Source of the DNA: Notospermus geniculatus | Taxonomy: Eukaryota; Nemertea; Pilidiophora; Heteronemertea; Lineidae | NCBI GenBank assembly: GCA_002633025.1 | Contig: NMRB01001356.1 | Location: 125,599 to 189,598 of the forward strand | Reading direction: 5' to 3' | Length of the DNA stretch: 64,000 bases | Shown: positions 1-11,562 of the stretch, one piece after another | How positions within the stretch are numbered: the stretch's first letter is position 1 | Layout of the letters: every line of letters starts with the position of its first letter | Notes under the pieces: generated by a model | The model's database searches: none | Told to the model about the DNA's origin: nothing | What the model saw: only the letters and a program-made list of their open reading frames with translations | Translations under genes and position numbers: made by a program

Positions 1-751
1 AACCCTGTAAAAATAACGATTTTACAATGTTAACTTTGTTGCACACCATAACCACTATGATTACCCCTTGCCTTGCACTTTGATCTGCAATGCTGCAGGG
101 GATGGGAGTGACCCACTTACAACCAAAGGGGTACAAGGTGCAGTAGGGCCAGTGGCTCAGATAGGACCTGATGATATACGAGTCACATTGGGAAGGATCT
201 TTTTCTAAGGGGCTTTAAATCTAATGTTGTTTCATTACAAGTTTGTATTGAATACTATTTGAATGTTCCACAGAATTGCCCATAGAATCGAAGTAGTTAA
301 TAAGAATTCGAGAAATTTTGAGGACAATTTCGACACAGGTAATACTATTACACAACATTGACTAAAAGAACGTTCTTTGAAAAATCAACTGGACATGTAC
401 AATTTTACATTTTCATGACAGTACAATATACCTTATTTACGTTGCTTTTCCATTCCTATATATAACAGCACGAGGGGGGTCAAAAGCATCCTCTAAATAT
501 ATGTATATTAATATGGACAATAACAAAAAATTCTACAGTTCACTCATAGTCTAGATCGTGGAAAATTCTTAATTGTTCAATAATATTGCATTATTTCAGC
601 AACCATCAAGTTCATGTTTTAGTGTGGCAAGCCAGCAGATTTTATCGTGGTCCGAGGTCATATTTTAATGTACATTCACATGATAATATATATCTTAGAC
701 ATTTTAGTTCTGTGCCCTTCGATTCATAAAAAATAGTGCCAATGGCACTGT

Positions 752-1442
752 GCCCGCTTGGCTTGAAGGATGGTGGTGGGAATCATCAGCAACCCCATTA
801 AAGCCATTTAGGTACAAACATGAGAAACTGCCATATAAATGGAAGTTTCAAAGCAATACATGTAGGTCAAATCATAACAAAAAGAGCCAATTTCGTAATT
901 CCAGACAAACTTTGACCTCTGTGACCTTGAAAAGTAGGTCAAATTAAAAAATTGAATACTACCTTATGTATCCTTATTAGATATACCCATGAAGAAAAAA
1001 ATTGACAAACATCCATCTCTTGGTTAGGGAGAAATAGCACTTTCATTGATTTGGGTTTTGGCCCCCTAGTGGCAAAATTAAGAATCAGATTTCACTGAAA
1101 TTGTGTGTGTAAGTTGCTATAACCTAGATGTACATGAGTACAAAGTTTCAACACAATAGTTCAAACCATTATCAAAATATAGCCCTTTGAATTTTTTCCA
1201 AAAACGCCCCCTAGGGGCCAAAATAGGAATCCAACCACGCTCAAAATCGAACTCGACCTAGATATTAGGCCCATATATACACCCACCAAAGACCAACAAG
1301 ATCCGTCAAAAATAAAGGCGCTAGAGCGCTAACAAACCAAAAGTTTACGAACGTACCGCCGTACGTACTAACGCACGACAGACCACCACTAAATGACCCC
1401 AACCACAGCATAAGCCCTGCTGGGCCTTGCGGCCAAGCGGGC
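752..1442. repeat. TIR element, GCCCGCTTGGC ends, about 690 bp
   Basis: The left end GCCCGCTTGGC is the reverse complement of the right end GCCAAGCGGGC. The interior has paired motifs (GGCCCCCTAG / CCCCCTAGGGGCC) and short direct themes such as GACCTTGAAA. No ORF of note. It looks like a non-autonomous DNA transposon and lies on the 3' side of the fourth receptor exon (gene orientation), probably intronic. Confidence 0.6.
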
Positions 1443-1652
1443 TAAAAATGCCAGCTACTTGAGGCAACTGGTTTTTAAAGCAAGTGACAATTAGGGAAAA
1501 ACATTTCTCAGTTGACCCTGCCTAAGCCTGAAATTGTGTTTGGCTATCATCAACCGTTTAACCGTGGAAGCACTACGGTTAAATACTAATGTGTTGCTGA
1601 TACTTTGGGGAATCAAATATGTTTTAATAGCTAAACCGAATACTTAACTTAC

Positions 1653-1885
1653 TTCATTGCATACCAAATCTTGCCTGTATTATACAAACGCATCAGTCTG
1701 TTTGGTATTGTCACGTGGTGGAAACTTGCGTCCTTTTCATTCCTGAAGAAGACGTCTGGTACCCACAGATCGTTCCATTTTCCATCTTCTAGTTTTACCA
1801 TCTGTTCTGTCATTCCACCTAAAGGAGTGAATTTAAGTCTTGGATCTTCCCACGTCTGACGGAGGTATATATTTACAGAGTAGTC
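1653..1885 (-). CDS. Cys-loop receptor, fourth coding exon (ligand-binding loops D, A and E)
   Basis: Minus-strand exon of 233 nt encoding residues 99-175 plus two bases of the next codon. It contains MDYSVNIYLRQTW (loop D side, Arg107), DPRL, WVPDVFFRNEK (loop A, residues 139-149) and NTGKIWYAMK (loop E start). These are diagnostic of anion-type Cys-loop subunits: glycine receptor, glutamate-gated chloride channel and GABA-A relatives. The vertebrate glycine-receptor counterpart is 224 nt and also ends in phase 2. The acceptor is CCATTACAG|GAC and the donor is ATGAA|GTAAGT. At the position of the ligand-contact Ser of glycine and glutamate channels (YSIR), this protein has Ala174 (YAMK). The next exon (start of beta strand to Cys-loop) is not seen in bases 1-1652, so the gene continues outside the window. 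The exact ligand cannot be assigned. Confidence 0.94.
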
Positions 1886-1898
1886 CTGTAATGGAGAG

Positions 1899-1917
1899 TA
1901 ATAATAATAATAATAAT
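1899..1917. repeat. (TAA)n microsatellite
   Basis: About six uninterrupted TAA units, 13 bp upstream of the fourth receptor exon's acceptor on the gene strand. Confidence 0.85.
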
Positions 1918-1976
1918 TCATTTTATTCAAGTGCTACATTAAAGTTAAAAACTTTTTCCAATCAACTTACATAGAC

Positions 1977-2089
1977 CTGGGTCCATATTCATAAACCTAC
2001 TTAAGTCAAAGTGTGATACTTATCTTTTGTGTCAAACAAAGAATAAGTGTCACACTTCGACTTAAGTAGTTTTATGAATATGGGCCCAG
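1977..2089. repeat. Foldback element, CATATTCATAAA family, copy 1
   Basis: Two arms CTGGGTCCATATTCATAAA...ACTTAAGTC and their inverted copy around a short loop (113 bp), able to form one long hairpin. Same family as copies at 2318, 4924 and 11324. Located in the intron between the third and fourth receptor exons. Confidence 0.85.
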
Positions 2090-2159
2090 ACGTTTACATA
2101 GTTAGTTTACACAGAGTAAAAGAACTGAGTTAAAGAACGACCTTACTATCGACCTTTCC

Positions 2160-2265
2160 AAGAAAATGATGACCTAGGCCTACTAGTTCTCCCACGTGAC
2201 GCCGTGGCCATTCACTGTCCAAGCGTGATACAACACATCTCAGACAATTATTTTATCTAACCCTC
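2160..2265. repeat. Partial TAGACCTTTCC-family TIR element
   Basis: Interior-to-end piece (CTAGTTCTCCCACGTGACG, GTGGCCATTCACTGTCCAAGC) shared with 49227-49748, 60214-60451 and 51877-51980. Terminal repeats are degraded. Confidence 0.55.
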
Positions 2266-2317
2266 TATGCGCTTGACCTGCTTAGCGTGCCAGCAGCCAT
2301 TGAATGGTATTAAGCTT

Positions 2318-2388
2318 CTGGGTCCATATTCATAAACATACTTACATGTAAGTCAAAATGTGATACTTATCTTTGTGTTCAACAACGG
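2318..2388. repeat. Foldback element, CATATTCATAAA family, half copy
   Basis: Only the left arm (CTGGGTCCATATTCATAAAC to CTTATCTTTGTGTTCAACA) is present. The partner arm is missing, so this is a truncated relative of 1977-2089. Confidence 0.7.
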
Positions 2389-2439
2389 ATCTCACCAGGC
2401 GGGAATTTCAAACTGGGTATCCTTTAGGTTCCTAAAGGG

Positions 2440-2528
2440 TACCCAGTACGTACCTGGGTGCCATTTAGGGATACCCAGGTTGGACCTGGGTACCCATTTG
2501 GGGTACCCAGGACGACATTCACCCTTTT
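2440..2528. repeat. GGGTACCCAG short tandem motif block
   Basis: Several imperfect copies of the palindromic GGGTACCCAG word, ending in GTACCCAGGACGAC. The same ending recurs at 12117-12192, so both are fragments of one dispersed repeat. Confidence 0.55.
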
Positions 2529-2608
2529 GGCTGTACTGGGGACTGTTTTTAGTGATGCAAGCACATGAGATGAGGACGGATAATCAGTAAAATCCAAGGA
2601 AAACCTAC

Positions 2609-2676
2609 CATTGTCTGCTCATTGATGGAGTAGAAACTGTTTATATAGATGCCTAATTTGACAGTGGTGGAATTTT
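2609..2676 (-). CDS. Cys-loop receptor, third coding exon (68 nt, beta-1 region)
   Basis: Minus-strand exon of exactly 68 nt encoding residues 77-98, with an IYINSFYSINEQTM core. This matches the region just before loop D in glycine and glutamate-gated chloride receptors. The acceptor is TATTTTCAG|AAAATT and the donor is ACAATG|GTAGGT. Established knowledge: vertebrate glycine-receptor alpha genes have a 68-nt exon at this same place and phase, so the boundary looks ancient. N77-S78-T79 forms an N-glycosylation sequon. The intron to the previous exon is 482 nt. The intron to the next is 723 nt and contains two CATATTCATAAA foldback copies. Confidence 0.93.
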
Positions 2677-3158
2677 CTGAAAATAGCAATGGCAGGTTAG
2701 ACAAAATGGTTCGACAGATACTGAACAAGTTCTGGGTATATACTGACACATAATCGGCTATTACCCACCCCCATTCTGGCCCTCAAATACCTTCAAAACC
2801 AGGGCCTACAGAAATTCTGAGCACCACCAATAACAGGTGATTTTACTGTATTGACGATCATGATACTAATATTCGATGTATCTGATGTATGTAATGTGTC
2901 TCATATACACACAATACAAAATTACGCTACTGAAATGGATCCCTGTAGAACTAAGTACTAGAAGATATACACTTGTCACTGCATTTATCAGAATATGAGT
3001 TGATCCTCTGACCGTTGTCTTGAAAGCAAACAACGATTTACGCAACACATTTGAATCAAGTGTTACAAAAACTGCCAAGTAGTAGGCCTACCTTACGGAC
3101 TACTGCCCACGTATTACCTAAACCCAAATCCAAACAATATTCTGGACCCTTTGCCTAC

Positions 3159-3223
3159 CTCCATGTGGGGACTGCTGCCTGTCGTACACCTCCTTGTCTA
3201 ACATTTCCGCAACTTTTTGGTGC
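3159..3223 (-). CDS. Cys-loop receptor, second coding exon (N-terminal helix)
   Basis: A 65-nt minus-strand exon encoding residues 54-76. It reads VAEMLDKEVYD followed by RQQSPHG, the amphipathic helix and Tyr-Asp motif that precede the first beta strand in glycine, GABA-A and glutamate-gated chloride channel subunits (typically L..LL..YD....P). The acceptor is ATTTTAG|G after a moderate pyrimidine stretch and the donor is GGAG|GTAGGC. It accepts two bases from the signal-peptide exon and leaves one base (G), which joins AA of the following 68-nt exon to give Glu76. Because all phases fit, no exon needs to be missing between the signal peptide and this one. It is too short to stand out as an ORF and is recognised by motif plus phase. 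Confidence 0.85.
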
Positions 3224-3300
3224 CTAAAATGTGACATCACAGTTGACTTGAGTTGGAGGAGAAAGATGAACACAGGTGGGTTAGTTTGAGCAAAGTAAAT

Positions 3301-3515
3301 GTGACCCAGTCTGGGAAAACCAAGCACAAGTCTCCAGCATGTGACAAGAAGGCCCTTGACTGCTCTGTTACGTCATCAACTCATTGCTGAAGAATAGACG
3401 CTCATTGTTACTGTAACAGCTGAATTGATTTCAGCTTTTTATGGGTAACCATTGCTGTAACCATTAACCATTTCCTCCTGGAAGACTTGTGCCTGGTTTT
3501 CCGAGATCGGGTCAC
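3301..3515. repeat. TIR element, GTGACCC...GGGTCAC ends, copy 1 (215 bp)
   Basis: Terminal inverted repeats GTGACCCAGTCTGGGAAAAC and the complement ending CGGGTCAC. Interior words match 15608-15838 in inverted order (TTAACCATTTCCTCC, CAGCTGAATTGATTTCAGC). Lies 77 bp from the second receptor exon, inside the long intron. Confidence 0.8.
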
Positions 3516-4339
3516 AAATGCGCTTACCCAACAGAGATATGGTTGACTAAACATGAATCTCAAAAGTTCTTGATCACAACTTTGAATTTTCACACTGGTG
3601 GTATTGGCGTAATAAATGATGATAACTTTCCGAAGCAATATCCTTGGTCCCAAATCTTATACTTCACGTATAACATTACATGTACTTCCATGTATTACAA
3701 GTTGCTTCAATGATGCAATTGGCCGGCACTGTTCATCGTGTCGATAAGATGAAAATGCTTACTCTAAAATCATTAGCTAAGCAATCCCTTAGCAAATTTG
3801 TTGCAGAAATACCACCTTCCGGACATTACGGTGTCATAAAATCAAGACGTTACTGTCGCCAAACCACATCATTCAAAGATCTGACCGTCACAAAACCTTG
3901 TCAAAAAGCAGTATGGTTCCATTATCTTCTGGTATCATTCTGCTTATGCAAAGGAAATATCTGTAATACCTGCGAATTTACTCAAACTTGTCAGTAAATA
4001 CTTTCTTCTGAATTTCATATTTTCTACGTAATGACTAACATTTTAGATTAGTCATCATATAACTAAGTCAGGTGATTTTTTCCGCAAAATATTTCTTCTC
4101 CGTTGTGTCGCTGTGTAAAAAATGAACACCTCGCACTTTGATTCTTAGAGCCAGCAAAATCTGAAGTTAACTTAAGAAAAGGAAATCTCGCTTAACATAA
4201 ATGAATATTCACGGGAGACAATAAAATGGTCCGCACTTGCAAATCTATTGGACACTGATTAATGAACAAAGCATTGAAATATGCTGCATTTTTCTACAGC
4301 TACACATGGTTTGAATTCCGAGATAAATAGATTCATATA
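3516..4339. other. Intronic stretch with no recognised feature
   Basis: Contains open frames of up to about 100 codons, but none shows a recognisable domain, splice signals or family similarity. Confidence 0.5.
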
Positions 4340-4340
4340 T

Positions 4341-4418
4341 ACAGCTATAACGAACCCCTCGCTATAACGAACTTAACCCTTGGACCCCAAGCAGTTCGTT
4401 ATAGCGAGGTTGCACTGT
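4341..4418. mobile_element. Short Tigger/pogo-like MITE, CAG...CTG in a TA site
   Basis: Ends CAG and CTG flanked by TA. Arms GCTATAACGAAC / GTTCGTTATAGC, and the right end reads CTCGCTATAACGAAC to the centre. The left terminal repeat has lost the AACCTC part. Known pattern of pogo/Tigger non-autonomous elements. Confidence 0.65.
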
Positions 4419-4923
4419 ATTTCTATCAGGTTGCCTCATCTCGACACAAGTTATTCTTTTTGATTCTACTGATTCAATACGTCCACTTGATGATTAAAGA
4501 TAATATATCACGACTTCATTGTTTACATTCAATGTTTGTAAACATGGATGTTTACATTATGATATTTTGGACTTTTGTGACATGCCAACCCACCCAAATG
4601 AATACTTTTGGAATCAACAGAATTTCTAGAGAGATATGCCACTAACAATTTACTCATAAGACAAAGAAATCCTGGACATAAACAAACAAAATGTAAATAA
4701 ACAATGAATTTCGTGGCCCGCGAAAATACCCGTGATACATTATCTTTAAATTCCGCGATCACAATTCGTCAGGTGTGTGGAGAAAATACATGTATATAGA
4801 AAACCATGTGTATGGATGTACAAAATGCATATTTCACTGGTTTTGAAATAAAAACCGTTACTATAACACACAATGACAGTGCACACAATGTAGTGCAACG
4901 CTATCAAATACGTTATAATTCAT

Positions 4924-5028
4924 CTGGGCCCATATTCGTAAAACTACTTAAGTCTACACTTATCTTTTGTTCAACACAAAAGATAGTATCACACTTTGAC
5001 TTAAGTATGTTTATGAATATGGACCCCG
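4924..5028. repeat. Foldback element, CATATTCATAAA family, copy 3
   Basis: Arms CTGGGCCCATATTCGTAAAA / TTTATGAATATGGACCCC around an ACTTAAGT core and an AACACAAAAGATA centre, 105 bp. Confidence 0.85.
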
Positions 5029-5540
5029 GTCTCGTTTTGGTGTATGCATGCCAGGAAGAAAACTTTCTCTTTCAACAGTGGTGACGTATTTCAAAGAAAA
5101 CTTTCGTTTTGTGAATGTGGCTACCTATGTGACAAACTGATACATTCCCGTGAGCCCAGGACTTCTTGGTAAAAGATGTATCAAAAAGTTGATTACATTT
5201 ATTGTAATCTAATGTTTGTCAGCATATACATGTACATATTCCATAGTTATATGCTTTGTGTCACATTCCGGAAGATGTCCTTGCCTTAAAAAAGAAGTCA
5301 CTCTTTAAGGAGCCACAACTTCTTAAGATGTTGTAGTCACACAAGTTAGCAAAGAAGCCGAATCACGTCTTCTTATAGGATATTTTCACTGTTTGAAAAA
5401 AACACATTTTTTTAGCCGGAGATCAGCACATCACCAGTTTTACAAAGTAAATGTGCTGATCTTACCCTATCACTAATTTTGAACTTATTCGTAGGAGGTT
5501 AATTAGCGGAAGGGTGATAAACACATACTCTCACTGCTCC

Positions 5541-5860
5541 CCCAGGATATAAGTCCTACTAATAATCTTATAATTTTCTTTGTAAGTGTCTTGGCTATTT
5601 CTTAGTGAGATCTCTTAGTGAGTAAGAAAAATCTTAGTAAGATTTTTCTGATAAGATTCTTATAAGAAAAACCTTAGTAAGATTTTTCTTCCAATATCTT
5701 ACTAAGAAAGTCTTCGGTACTGTTTCTTGTAAGAATTTTGTAAGAAAAATCTTAGTATTTTTCTTATAAGAATCTTAACAGAAAAATCTTACGAAGATTT
5801 TTCTGACTAATATCTTACTAAGAAATACCTAAGATACCTACTAAGAAAATTATAAGACCC
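5541..5860. repeat. Self-complementary TCTTACTAAGA element, copy 1
   Basis: About 320 bp made almost wholly of alternating AAGATTTTTCTTATAAGA and CTTACTAAGAAA words, so it can fold on itself in many registers. Five relatives (10117, 19498, 21707, 24371, 25641) share the outer motif AGGACATAAATCTTACTAAG. In this copy the outer motif is eroded. Confidence 0.8.
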
Positions 5861-6779
5861 TCATATTGCTAGTAAGTTAAGGCTGATTTAATAGTATGAT
5901 TGACTACGAAAGATTCCAGAAAAAGAGTAACCATTCCTACGATTTTATAAAAAAAAACAAACTGTCCATAACACAATACATAGATGCACAATACAATTAA
6001 TTGCATTATTTTGAAGGGAGATTTTTGTGTCAAAGATCTTTCAAGCTGATGAATATAAATGTAGTCCAGTGTCGACAGACCATTAAAGATAAAAACAGTT
6101 CCTTTCTGCTTGTAATATATGGATTGATAAGGCATGCAAAACATATCAGTGCAATGGAATATTTTTACGGTCTTTCCTGAGATATTCACGAAATCTTTTA
6201 GTCTCTTATCTCCCTTCAAAGATTGTAAATGGTAAACAGCAAAATGCAAGATAAATGTAAAAAGCTGTGTACAAGCCAAACAGATTGTATATTATAAATA
6301 TATGATTATGATTGGAGATTGTATGTACTACAGACATTCTTAAAAGGCATTGCAAGTGGAATTTTCAATGCATCAAGGCCAAAAATAGAGTGCATTTCAT
6401 GGTGTGCTTTTCATGCTGCACTGAGAAAATTAGACACTCAGCAAATAGATAACCAAAAATTCACTTTATGAATTTTTGAGATACCTATGATATTACATGT
6501 AAGAAAACTTGGTCTGATAGTGTGACATTCATAGAATCATGTTCCATCCTGATTCACAGAAGCTGACAACCATATATGTTGATATAATTACAAATGCACT
6601 GGACCAGATAGAGTTTAATGCCACGGGCTGCATTGTACAGTACTTTTGATATAAAATGCATTCCAGTAAACCACTAATGTACAAAGAGTTGCATTCATAT
6701 ACATTGATCACACATGCCAGTTTCAAGGCAAAAAATATATGATGCAAAACCGGATGCAAATACAAGAAATCCATGCTTG

Positions 6780-7304
6780 TCCACATCCTTATGGCGTTCT
6801 GCGGAAACACCCTGTTGGAGCAAAGTTAAACCCAGGTTCAGGACACTTGGGTACCCAGCTTTCAGAAAAGTCATGTCGCCAAAAAATATTTTGCCGGCAA
6901 TAGTCGCCAGGGAATTTTACAGGTTGGGAACTGACTTCATCATTGGACGCCGATGGACGCAACAACTGAGCTTCGTACGGAGAAAGGGAGACGATGTACG
7001 TACAGCGAAATTTTGAATGGTTGGATTTACACCTCATGTATTAGCCTACCAACAGATAAAACGTGGTGCCTCGGAATCAAATAAACCAATTCTTTGGCGT
7101 TTTAGGCAGCTACGTATTCGAGATGGCTTTTTATCCATTTTGACCTATTTTGTGTTAATTTATATAAAAAATCTGTCTCTTATTACATAACAACAGAAAA
7201 CAATTAAGAATAGGCTTTTCTGAAAGCTGGGTACCCAAGTGTCCTAAATCTGGATTCAGATTTGCTCTAACACATTGTTTCTGCAAACGCCATAAGGATG
7301 TGGA
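6780..7304. repeat. Long-armed inverted-repeat element, 525 bp
   Basis: The left arm starts TCCACATCCTTATGGCGTT and contains CTTGGGTACCCAGCTTTCAG. The right arm is its inverted copy, ending CGCCATAAGGATGTGGA. Arms are about 95 bp. The small ORFs in it are not conserved between arms. Confidence 0.8.
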
Positions 7305-9894
7305 CTATGCCATCGCAGCTTCTCATGAATCACAGACTTTATAAGAAAACTTGTTCATATTCAAGCTACGGATGCGTCTGATTCATAGAAACAAGTGATG
7401 TCATGCATGTACATGTATGACAGCCATGCTCTTGAAAGCCATTTTGTATCAAAGCCGCTGTGACTTTCTATTGTTTTATTTTTAATTTTTATATCCCTTA
7501 AAAAAACTTTGTCAATGCATGAAACATTCATGTCAAAAGTTACGCTATTGTTGGGAGGCACAGGCTAGGTTTTAAGATATCTCTTGACAAATGGTCGGTC
7601 AAAGTGAGCGAAAACCTATAAAACCAATTAACACGGTTACTACATATTTGATTTCTATCTATATTAGTTTCAGTGTACCCCATTTTTTGTAATGAAATTT
7701 ATCATTCAAGTTCTGTTGTAAAATCTATATACTGAAATGCCAAAGTGAATGATATCAATCACTCACTCTATATTGCCTATTACACCGAGAGTATGATAAT
7801 TATTAGATATGAAATGGATTTGGTTTCACTCAAGCGTTTTTTTAATTCAATTGAAATCATTAGAACGTTTTCTCTGGTGATCCTGCAATGGTAGGGACTG
7901 TTTAGTAAAATTCATTTGAATATTGATAACGTTAGGTATGCTTAAAAATTTTTGCATAGACTGTCATTCTCTAAAAATTTATCCCAAGAGATGATAATCT
8001 TCCTATGGACTTTTCCCTTATTTCATAAAGGGCAGTCCAACTCACTGTCAACTCGTCATTGCAGGACCACCACAGAAGCTGAAGCTAAGGCAAGAAAAGC
8101 ATAGGCATTAGTTTTGCTGGCTCGAAGAAGAGTGGTGAAAGCTGTTTGTTATAGAATCTATCTTAAAATAGACTTCAATCATATCCAAAATATTATTTTT
8201 CAGCTGCTAATGATGTCATGAATTTTACGAACATATCCATGACATCCATTTTATAAAACCTTTTTCAGCGATATATATTACAATTCGTAAATATTGTTCA
8301 AATGTTAAAATAGAAGGGATCAGAGCATTGGTGGAATAAACTATAAGCTGATCTTGTCATTTCTTTGACTAAGTCAGGTTATTTCATAGACATTGCACCA
8401 TGTTTATAAAAGTTTTACTCCTTACATGTTGAATTCATCGAAGTTAGACATACTATGATTAAACATGGTACACAGCATGACATAGTCATGTTCTCATAAT
8501 TTCAATGGTAGGAGAAAAAATATTTTGATGTCATACAGAACAAAACGTTTTGGAAGAAAAGTTCCAGTTCAGTTTCTAGTCAAGAATCGATTAACTCGAT
8601 TTTACAGATACGGTACAAAAACATAGTCATTTTTTTTCTGCTCCTAGGGTGGGTCTACTTCGGAATAGTAAAGACCGGGGAGAGTGTTTCTTTATAAAAT
8701 TGGTTTGGAAAACTGAACTGGTTCTTTTAACAATGAGTAAAGAAAGTTTTCACGTTCTTGTATTTTTATATCACAATACACATGAAATACATGTACAACT
8801 AATTGAAATCAATCTGAACTACTATATCACACATTTCTTAAGATACACAATTGGTTAATACTTTTGCTTAGATTTCCATCCGGCCGGGTGGACGTACATT
8901 TTTCACGCATACAAGAATTTGTGCCGATTAGATTTTTAAAGACTTGATGATTGAAAGTACTATTTGTAAGTAATGATTCACATGCGTAAAACAGACAACC
9001 TGGATATTTTCAAACTGGCTCAAGTTTTAATAAGTTATGCACAAAATATCAAATTTTGAATCAGAATGTCACATATTTATGTCAGTTTAAATTTGAATGA
9101 CAATGGCCTATAGTTCGTGTTAAATCCAGGTATATCTGTCCTACTGAGCTGCCATTTGGTGAAATCATCTATAAATACTGAAATTTTAAAATACTGTTAT
9201 TTCATATGCATAGTGCAAATGGGCACAAAATGGAAGGCATGTTTCATGGACATGATTATATATTCAAACGAACTGTAATTTTTATGGTTTTTGGATGTTT
9301 TTATTCATGATTTTAAAAGGGGAAATTTCCTTTGGATCAGTGCTATTTACGCATGCGGTCATATTATATGGTGCTGAGTGAATGGAGACGGTGATTAAGG
9401 GTCGACATCCCTTCGATAGCAGTACAAGCTACTTGGGAAAGGAACCCCCGCTTGACCTTATTGGACTGAGGGTCGAGGATAAAAACCAAAGATCATACTT
9501 AGGAATCCCTTGTCTACAATAAAATCATGAATTATATCACAATCACATTGAAATTGATATCGTTCATAGATTTTAATATTCATAATATCAGACCTGTCCA
9601 CAACTAAATCCAAGTCCATGAAATACTACTGCTCTATAGGCCTATAGGCTCTATAGGCCTACATGTAGAAAAAAATCTGCTACATTTAGGTACCTATGAC
9701 AACTTCTCCCCAAATATTTGTATATTTAATTACATGTACATGTACATGTAGTCCAACATTGTCGGGTATTCTCTTCAAAACAAAGAATTTCCCGGGTAAG
9801 GAATCAAATCCGTTGGACATTTTTTCCCTGATGTCAATAAGGAATGCACACTGGCTACTAATAATTTCACGTATGTACGGTTTCGACGTTAGTG
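7305..9894. other. 2.6 kb of AT-rich intron, no recognised feature
   Basis: Read on both strands without finding an exon-like frame, a dispersed repeat shared with the rest of the window, or an inverted repeat of note, apart from short ACATGTA and TAGGCCTA runs near 9640-9760. Confidence 0.5.
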
Positions 9895-9895
9895 A

Positions 9896-9976
9896 GGTTT
9901 AGAAATCAAATGATAAACGTAAACGTTAACGACAACGTTGTCGTAAAGTTTATGTTTATCGTTTGATTTCTAAACC
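9896..9976. repeat. Foldback, GGTTTAGAAATCAAA family, compact copy
   Basis: GGTTTAGAAATCAAATGATA and its inverse meet at an AACGACAACGTTGTCG centre (81 bp). This is the shortest arm-to-arm member of the family, lacking the TTTTTCATAC loop of the longer copies. Confidence 0.85.
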
Positions 9977-10116
9977 ATCCTAATATTCACTTCGTTAACG
10001 TACTGTGCTAAGAACAGTGTATCTACCCCCCCCCCCGTAAAGCCATGTTTCTCATTTTTCTCATGAAAATGAGGAACATGAAACCACAGGCTAGACATTG
10101 ACTGTTACAGTAACAT

Positions 10117-10429
10117 CCTAGAACATAAACCTACTAAAGAAACTGATTATAACTTATGATATGTTGCTTACCTATTTATTTCTTAGTATGATTTCAGTGA
10201 GAAAAGACTTACTAACATTTTCTTAGTAAGATCTGGCTTTCAATGTCTATGAGGTTCATGGTCCCCCACACCCCTTGATCGCGGCAATCTTATAAGATTT
10301 GTGTTACAAATATCTTAGAAAAAGAAATCTTATAAGAACTTCATAAGAAAAATCTTAATCTTACTAAGAAATAGCTGAGATATTTGCTAAGAAAATAATA
10401 AGATTCTTAGTAAGATTTATGTCCTAGGA
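10117..10429. repeat. Self-complementary TCTTACTAAGA element, copy 2
   Basis: Degenerate left end CCTAGAACATAAACCTACTAA and right end TTAGTAAGATTTATGTCCTAGG. The centre is interrupted by about 50 bp of unrelated, GC-richer sequence (CCCCCACACCCCTTGATCGC). Confidence 0.75.
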
Positions 10430-11323
10430 TTATTGCAACGGAATGGTCCCTGCAAAAGGGAGGCACGTGAGCTTTATCTTGGCTTCTTTTCAAAATAGGG
10501 CCAAACATTGGGGGGGGGGGGTTATTATATTTATAAACATGTATCTATCAGTAAGTAGGAATATAATCAGTGTACGTACACGTGAATCGTGTCGTGCAAA
10601 ATCTCAGAACGTACTGGTACATGTAGGTGGAATAAAGTAGTTTTTCTATGGTTTTTACCCTTAAAGTTTACTCCCTCAGTCCATAAAAGTGTCAATTTTT
10701 AAGAAGTCAGTAACGGTAGATCAAGCAGTATGTTCAAAGTCAGTCACCATATAAAGCTGTACTTAGTGATACAATATATGATAGACTTAACATCGTTACC
10801 AGAATATGATGTGTTTCTAAAATCATGACTCACATAAATTCATGACTTGTTCTGAAAATATAATCACGGGTAATATATTCTTACGATCGAGTAAAGAAGA
10901 AGTTAGTGAAAAAAAGCTGATAGAAGTATTAGTGTAAAATGTCAAACACAACACATAAGAATTAAATATATAAATCTAAAGAAAAAACAATTTATGTTAT
11001 AGGAGAAACGAATAAAGACAATTCCTGGAAAGTCTACCCATGCCAAGATGGGCAGACGTGAAAATAAACGGGTACGTTCAACACTATTATGTAATACTAG
11101 TGGTAATGTAACGATAGAACGAACTTAGTCATTCGAATTTATTGAAAGTATTATTAAACATGAGATAGATCATACAGGGTATCTAAAAAAATATCCAGGC
11201 CAACTAGGAAACCACAGATTCTAGATTTCGGCGGATCCTGATACGGGATCTTCTTACATGAAGAATAAACTTTATTCCATCAAAATCAGCCAAGCTGAGC
11301 AGAAGTTATTTCATTCTATTTCA

Positions 11324-11562
11324 TCCATATTCATAAAACCACTTAAGTCTAGGTATGACACTTATCCTCTGTTCAACACAAAAGATAAGTATCACATTTT
11401 GATAAAAAGCACAAAGAACGATACACAAAATGATATGACACGAAGGGCCGCCTCCGAATTCCACAAATTTTCGACCCCAACCGGCGTCTTCCTCAGGCAC
11501 TTTCTAGTCCAGCTACCAGAAGTGAAAAATTGACTTAAGTATGTTTATGAATATGGACCCAG
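11324..11562. repeat. Foldback element, CATATTCATAAA family, interrupted copy
   Basis: Left arm TCCATATTCATAAAACCACT and right arm AAGTATGTTTATGAATATGG are those of the 105-113 bp family, but the right arm is split at CACTTTGA by a 127-bp insertion (11403-11529) with TTGA repeated on both sides. Confidence 0.85.
11403..11529 (-). mobile_element. Hammerhead-like short retroposon, copy A
   Basis: Inserted in a foldback arm. Reading the minus strand, it has TCTGGTAGCT, GAAAGTGC, CTGAGGA, a GACGCC-GGTT-GGGGTC stem-loop, GAAAATTTG, then a T-rich tail with TTGTGCTTTTTA. It is homologous to 12673-12810, 40564-40796 and 42047-42290. The duplication visible at the target is only TTGA. Confidence 0.75.

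Noticed and set aside
1-743. Next receptor exon expected at lower coordinates (strand leading to the Cys-loop)
   Set aside because: I searched the minus strand of 1-1652 for the CPM(D/N)L-type motif with splice sites and found none. It presumably lies outside the window.
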